DNA from: Balamuthia mandrillaris
Lineage: Eukaryota > Discosea > Longamoebia > Balamuthiidae
Direction: 5' to 3'
Length of the DNA: 64,000 nt
Assembly (NCBI GenBank): GCA_031835245.1
Contig: JAVKOQ010000017.1
Span: 1-64,000, forward strand
The notes under the pieces: generated by a model
Told to the model about the DNA's origin: nothing
Database searches by the model: none
The model's input: the letters and a program-made list of their open reading frames with translations, nothing else
Position numbers and translations under genes: made by a program
Shown here: piece after piece, positions 58,160 to 64,000 of the stretch
How positions within the stretch are numbered: the first letter of the stretch is position 1
Layout of the letters: the number at the start of each line of letters is the position of its first letter

Positions 58160-61100
58160 TCTGTTGCGCCTTACTATTTGCACTTCGCCAAAAAAAAAAA
58201 CAGATGCTGGCGCGAGTTTGTAAGGACATTATAAGAGCTCTGCTCCGCGAAAAGATGAAGGAGCTTAGGGTACCTTCATCAGAGCCCTATCGACAACTAG
58301 TACTAGGCGTTTTTAACCTCTTTTCTGGCGCCTCCATCCATTCGTACGCTTTTTGGACTTCCAACAAACCTCCCAAAAAACTTCATAAATCGTTACATCC
58401 TCAACCAGGCGCTTCTTCTTCATCAATCTCTGGAACAAACAACAATTCTTCTCCATCTTCTAACAACGCAACTTCTCCGCCAACTGTACAATCTTCATCT
58501 CCTTCCTCCACTTCTTCACCACCCTCTGTGCCGGCATTAGAACTGGCGGGAGGCATCGAATACTACATCCACAAACTTTGTAGAATGAAGGAGAAGGAGA
58601 AGAAAGAGCGAGGCATTTGGACTGGGCTGATGGATATTGTAAAGGAGGTTAGCACCAAAGCGACAGCAGAGTCAGGCATTGCTCGTCCTTCTTCATCTTC
58701 GTTTTCTTCATCACCGTCATCCATTTTGTCATCATCTTCATCATCACTCCCAATACCAACAACAGCATCTCTGGATTCATCGTCAACACAACAATTTCAG
58801 AACGCAGATAAAATTATTCGCAGTGAAGAAGGGCAAGAAATAAACAAAAAGAAGGATAAGGAAAAGGCAGAAGGAGAAGGAGATGGCGATAAAGGAGAAC
58901 CGGCGGCGGCCACGACTGCAACAAAAGAAGGAAAGAAACATAAGAAAGAAAAAGGGCAGTTGGACAAGAGATCAAAAGATGAGAAGAGGAAAGACAAAGA
59001 GGAGAAAAGGAGGGAGAGAGAACAGGAGCGAGAAGAAAAGAAACGAGAGCGAGAACACGAAAGAGAAGAGAAGAAGCGAGAAAAGGAGGAAAAGAAGTTA
59101 AGAAAATTGGAGCAACAGCATTCCAACAAGAAGAGCAAAAAGTCTTCTTTGTCATCAGCATCAACAACAGTTCCTTCCAAGAAACTTAAAAACAAAAGCA
59201 ACAAGCATAAAAATGACGATACAACAACAACAAAGAATAGCGAAGCAAGTTTCGAAGACGACGACCATATGGCCACAACAGAGGATGATAAAGAAGAGGA
59301 AGGTGTTGGCGGAGGCGAAAGATACGCCCAGGACTCGAACGAAATCGACGAAATAGCGGAACTTTTGCTTCCGATGAAATGTTGTTTGCTGGCCAAGTTT
59401 GGACTGCAAGCTTTGAAGAAAGAGGAATGGGGTCAAGATGCTAACGAAACGGGAGAGAACGAACAGCGGCAACAATCAAAGAAAAAGAAGAATAAGAAGA
59501 AAAGTAAGAGCGAGAAAAAGAAGGGAAACAAGAAACACAAGAAGGAAAAACAGCCCCGAAAATCGAAGAAAAAGAAGAAAAACAAAAAGCAGAACGATGA
59601 AAGCACTTCTTCCTCCTCACTGCAATACCCTCTATTCTATTTTCAGGGTTTACTCTTCGTGCGACTTTGTGAGATGTTGGGCATAGTGCTTGCGGACCAG
59701 CCTCAAATCTTCGACGTGTTGAATGGAAGTCCCTTACCGCCTCGTATTCCTTTCTTGGAGAATCCGTATGAGTTCCTTGAACCACACTTACTTGAACTCT
59801 CTGTCAAAGGTGTTTATTTCTCTTTCTCTATCTTGTTGTCTCGTCTTCATCTTCCTAAGGACACTTTGTCTTTTTGTTCATATTCTTATGCGCGTTACCT
59901 TGTCTCCTTCATCTCAGGAAAGAACATTCCGCTTGTGCCAAGCTGTGAAGCATTTGCTCTCTGGAAAAAGTGTTTGAGATTGGAGCAACAGGGCATCCTT
60001 CAAACAAAACAACGCAAACGAGCGGCCCTTCTCCATCAACTCTTGCAACAAAATTACAACGCGTCCAACAGAGATGCTGCTCAGCATATACAAAAAGCTT
60101 CAGACAGTTCGAGACGTTCTGGATTTTCTCTTGGCTCTTTGTTGTCTCGTCGCGCTCCTCCAAGAAGACCTCTCTTTCTCCCTGGTTAAAATGCTTTTCC
60201 TTTCTCGCTCTGTTCTCCTTTCTGAACTCTCTCTCTTTCTCTCTCTCTCTCGTTCTCTCACATATTAATCGTATGTATCCATCGAACTTAATAGGGGGCA
60301 TGGTGCTAACAAATGGCCAACAACCAACCAATCTATCATCTGTCCAAAACTTGCAACATCCTCTGTCATCAGCTTCTGTTAACATGCGTGGAAGCGATAG
60401 TTCTTCGCTTCCAACTCTACCAACCACAGCCACAACTTCTTCTTTAAGCGGAGGACAGACGTTCATATGGCAATGCTTTGGCAGGAAGAAAGTCAGATTA
60501 AGTGTGTCGATGCTAGAGAAAATCGCGCGTTTGCTTCAGTTTGCAAGAGAGAAGTTACGACTCTCTCTTCAAAGCCTGCCCGACAGCATTCAGACGCTCT
60601 ATCACTTGGCGGAGATGGAGTACTGGTTGGCTGCTCATTGGGTCGATACTCAGGCACTCAGCAATTCTCTTCGTGCTTCATCTTCGTCCGCTTCGTCGTC
60701 TTCTGCTTCCTCTTCCTTCTCATTTCCAGCCTCTTCTACCTCTTCCTCTACCTTACTTGGTCTTTCTGGGGAACGCACTGTATCTCATTCATCGTTCCTT
60801 TCTGTTGTGTCCAGCCTTAATGAGGCCACAACCAGAAAACATCACTCCTCAACGTTGTCATTGTCCACAATTGCAGGAAACACCGAGCTGAATGACGCTT
60901 CTTCTCCTTCCTCCATTGCTTTTGCTCCCTCATCAGTTGGTGTGTTGGAGAAGCAACAAGTTCTTGTCAGAGACTTTTATGCCTCTTCGTTGCGATACTA
61001 CAAACAAGCCATTCGAAACATCAAAGTGGCGAAGCTAAAGTTAGAGGAGGACAGTAGTATCACGGTTGCTCACGTGCAGAAGCTGAACGAGGCCGAACAA

Positions 61101-63985
61101 CAGATGTTCTATCGTGCTCACCACCGATGCTCTCACCTTCTCTGCGAATGGGCTGTTTCTCCCTCCGACTTGTACGATTCCTTTCTTTACTCATTGGCTT
61201 TTTTTTTTTGCTAACTTTTCGTTGTTTTCCTCGCTTTGGGCAAACAGAATAAAGTTTAGTGCGCGAGAAGAGAGAGAAGACTATTTACTGAAAATGGCGG
61301 CCAAATATTTCTCAAAGATGGCATTCATATGGCAGGAGGTGGTCACGACGCGTTGGAAGAAGGAAATAGAGCGCGTATTGACTGCTATTCGTACTCTTAA
61401 GTATGTGGAGGTGGGTCGTATCGTCGCAGCAATCTTGAAGATAGAGACTATTCGTCGGATGGAAGACCAACTTCGATTCGCGCCGTACGTAGAAGAAGAG
61501 AAGAAGGAAGAAGAGAGTCGAGTGACGGAAGGAGCAGAAGAAGCAAAGCAATCTACGACAGAAGGGAAAAAGAACCTACGCACTAAAATGAGAACACTGG
61601 CAATGAAAAGAGACAAGAAACAATCCTCTTCTTCTTCATTATTACCATCGGATGAAACGAAGCGAGAAGGAGTTACAACTACAGCCAAAGTAGCTGCCAC
61701 TCTCAAACTCAACATGGAGAAGAGGAACAGCGTTCCTCAAATGGAAGCCACAACAACCGTGACAACATCTACAGAAATAACGATCCCGACGATAATAACA
61801 ACCTCCCCACCAACAAACAACCCCACAGGCGGAAAGCATCACTCTATCGCTGCAGAAGAGCATACAAAGGCACAAGAAGCAAATGCAGAACAAGAACAAG
61901 GAGGCGAAGACGCACAGGACTTTAGACTACAGTTTTACGGACAGGAGATATTGTTGAGCTCCCAAACGTTTCGTTATTTGGCGGTGAACTCCGATGCCAA
62001 CGCTTTGGTTCTTGAAAACAAGGCAAACCATCGATGTGTTTTCATGTTGGAACGGGTTATGCTGATGAACACAGATGAGGTCCCAACGGAGCTTCGAGTT
62101 GCTGTGCAGATGATGGAAGAGAACGGAAATGCAAACGACTTGAACACGGATGACGGCAGCAACGTTGGAAGCACTGCCAACAATAGCAACAAAATCGATA
62201 GTGGGAAGTGTTCAATTTGGGTGAGACAGAAGCAAAACCTTGCGAGAGAAGACAATAGCGAGAGAAAAACGGAGAAACAAGGAGAGAAAAATGAACGATC
62301 AACCAATCCGCAAAAAGTGTACGTGGCATTGAGGAGCATGTACTGTGGAAAGTATCTTTGCGTGAGCGAAACAGGAAAACTGGAGCTGAGACATAGAAGA
62401 GAGATACTGAATAAGTGGAAGCAACGCAAAGTGGTCGTGGAGTCTCATGAAACTTCAACAACGAACACCCCTACTGTCAAATCTCGAAGGGGTTCTTCAG
62501 CAGGAACTACTCCATCAGACAAAAAGAAGAAGACTACGACAAAGAAGGCAAAGACCTCTACTAAGAAAGAAAAGAAGCAGAGGCCTAGTGGAGAAGAACA
62601 CACTCATAAGAAAAAAGTGGTTGGAGGAGTTGGAGGAATCAAAGGTGTAGTAAATCGGTCTAAAGAAAGAAACAGGAAGAAGGGAGGTGCCACCATTGCC
62701 GCCGAGAGCTTCATCTTCTCGGCTGGAACAGAGTTGTTTGAGTTTCGGTACATACCCATGCAGGTCAGAGATGGCATTCGGCGACGATACACCTTGGTTA
62801 GCGTTTCCACTCAAAAGTATTTATTTGCACACAAGCACAGTATGGCTGTTGGTACGCCTCTCTCTCTCTCTCTCTCTCTCTCCCTATTTTCAAGCGGTTT
62901 CTGATTCTATCGTCTTTCTTTACTATTACCAGGAATCAAAGATAGGTTGAATAATGCATCTCGTTGGCAGCTGCAACCTGCTGACAGCAACAGAGTTCAT
63001 ATCCGCTCCAAAAAGTACAATTCCTACATCATATGGAATGATACAGGCTTTCTCTACTGCACAGGCAACATGCCTTTCTTTCGCGCTACTTTCTTTCTCG
63101 AACCCGCAGCGACCAACTATACTTCTTCGTCATTCATGCCTTCTTCCTCTAGTTCGCATCGTCGTACCCCTTCATTCTCTTCTCTTCCGTTTTCCTCTTC
63201 TTCTGCCTCATCTGCTCCTTCTTCTCCTGCTCTTCTCTCTCCAACCATTGCACCTCTTGTTAAAAATGCAACTGCTATCCTCTCTCCTTCCTCTCTATCT
63301 TTTGATGAACCCAAAACCTCTGCTCGCCTATCCTACCAAGTTCACAACATCAATCCAAAAGACGGCAGTTTTATGCCGTCTCCTTCCTCACGACAACAGA
63401 ACTGCATCAAACTTGCGCTGCGGACTCATAACGGGAAATACTTTCATCGCACTTTTAAAACGGAGAGCGATAGTGAGCCTCATTGGTTTTCGCAGTATTA
63501 TCCCTCTTCCTTTGTCCGCCTTTCCAATGGAGCTTATTTAACGTATTCCAAGTTTCAAGTTACGTTCTCCTGTCTCTCGTTCTTCTGTTTTTGTTGTCTT
63601 ATTCTTCTCTGGTCTCGTTCTCACCCTGAACTATGCTTCCTTGTGCTAATGAACAATGCATAAAACACAGATAGGGGAAAATCAATATTTGGCCACAACC
63701 AAGACTGGACTCCTCTTAGCCTCCCACTGTGAAGACCACAACCGAACACCACCATCCACTGCTCTCGTCGAAGAGGAACAACCAGGAACCAGCATCAACA
63801 ATTCTCCCTCCCCGCAACAACGACCAAGAAAAGGAACTGTCCCAGATGATGAGTCAGCAATGGAATGGGCCGTGTTACCGTATGACGGACATTGGGAGGC
63901 CACTTTGTTGGAGCTGTACAGCGAGTTGGAGGCCGTCTACAACCTCCCTGTTCACATTAGTCGCAACAAGTACACCGGTTACTGA
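54917..63985 (+). CDS. Giant Clu-domain protein with beta-trefoil-like C-terminus
   Basis: About twelve exons encode roughly 2,600 residues: 54,917-56,475, about 56,600-56,836, 56,903-57,023, 57,097-57,293, 57,435-57,709, 57,885-58,079, 58,204-59,809, 59,918-60,184, 60,295-61,171, 61,248-62,851, 62,933-63,558 and 63,671-63,985. After a Glu-rich N-terminus comes a Clu domain: GGIAGGDKYVCRGILFK, AMKAAGHELRSL, PLMTLIDYRGYRLVAMSLLP, GSSDGGITVHADY, IEGHWGSDGKLYLLDFARLYPPE and ACGVNRRYLG. A large Lys-rich insert follows. The C-terminal 700 residues have fascin-like repeats (VYVALRSMYCGKYLCVSETG; LALRTHNGKYFH). CLU proteins bind ribosomes/mRNA and affect mitochondrial distribution. Splice phase between exons 1 and 2 is unresolved, and the exon 8-9 junction is provisional. 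Confidence 0.8.
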
Positions 63986-64000
63986 CGACTCAACTGAAGG

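Overview
The window is nuclear DNA of an intron-rich unicellular eukaryote. The genes have short GT-AG introns, are closely packed and encode typical eukaryotic proteins: coatomer alpha, ribosomal protein eS19, a linker histone, a Clu-domain protein and a FHA-forkhead factor. Interstitial CCCTAA (TTAGGG-type) telomeric repeats, a plant-like OB-fold protein, a Crinkler-like nuclease-kinase and homopolymeric Ser/Gln/Asp tracts fit a free-living protist, perhaps an amoebozoan. This is inference; no rRNA or barcode gene is present.

The left third (1-21,215) is repeat-rich and looks subtelomeric. It holds three copies of one family of spliced Crypton-like tyrosine-recombinase elements: copy 1 at 1,023-3,729 with two in-frame stops, copy 2 at about 10,835-14,589 largely intact, and copy 3 at about 19,680-21,215 internally deleted and carrying a huge GAT tract. 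Downstream of copies 1 and 2 lies the same block ending in telomeric repeats. The sequence beyond it is broken in both cases: a 5'-truncated gene (4,020-9,796) and a Ty3/gypsy element cut inside its integrase (14,733-19,400, minus strand, one LTR left). The recombinase ends in a Myb/SANT domain with a telobox-like motif. I propose a telomere-associated, possibly telomere-targeting, Crypton lineage.

The middle (21,355-24,761) has a Crinkler-like protein on the minus strand, with a coiled coil, a PD-(D/E)xK nuclease-like domain and a kinase-like domain with HRD and DWG motifs. Its 5' part is unclear. A basic hypothetical ORF diverges from it.

The right part (25,760-63,985) is an orderly host gene block in which strands alternate almost perfectly: FHA-forkhead (+), mitochondrial SSB (-), linker histone fused to a WWE domain (+), family-A DNA polymerase (-), a nucleotidyltransferase-like protein starting with an exact histone H3 tail (+), an unknown 1273-residue protein (-), coatomer alpha (+), an LRR protein (-), an OB-fold protein (+), eS19 (-), a secreted metallopeptidase (+) and a giant Clu/beta-trefoil protein (+). 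For eight of these, translating across GT-AG junctions gave continuous frames whose total length is a multiple of three. SSB and the family-A polymerase probably both serve organellar DNA replication. The most novel items are the telobox Crypton family, the H1-WWE fusion and the histone H3 tail mimic.
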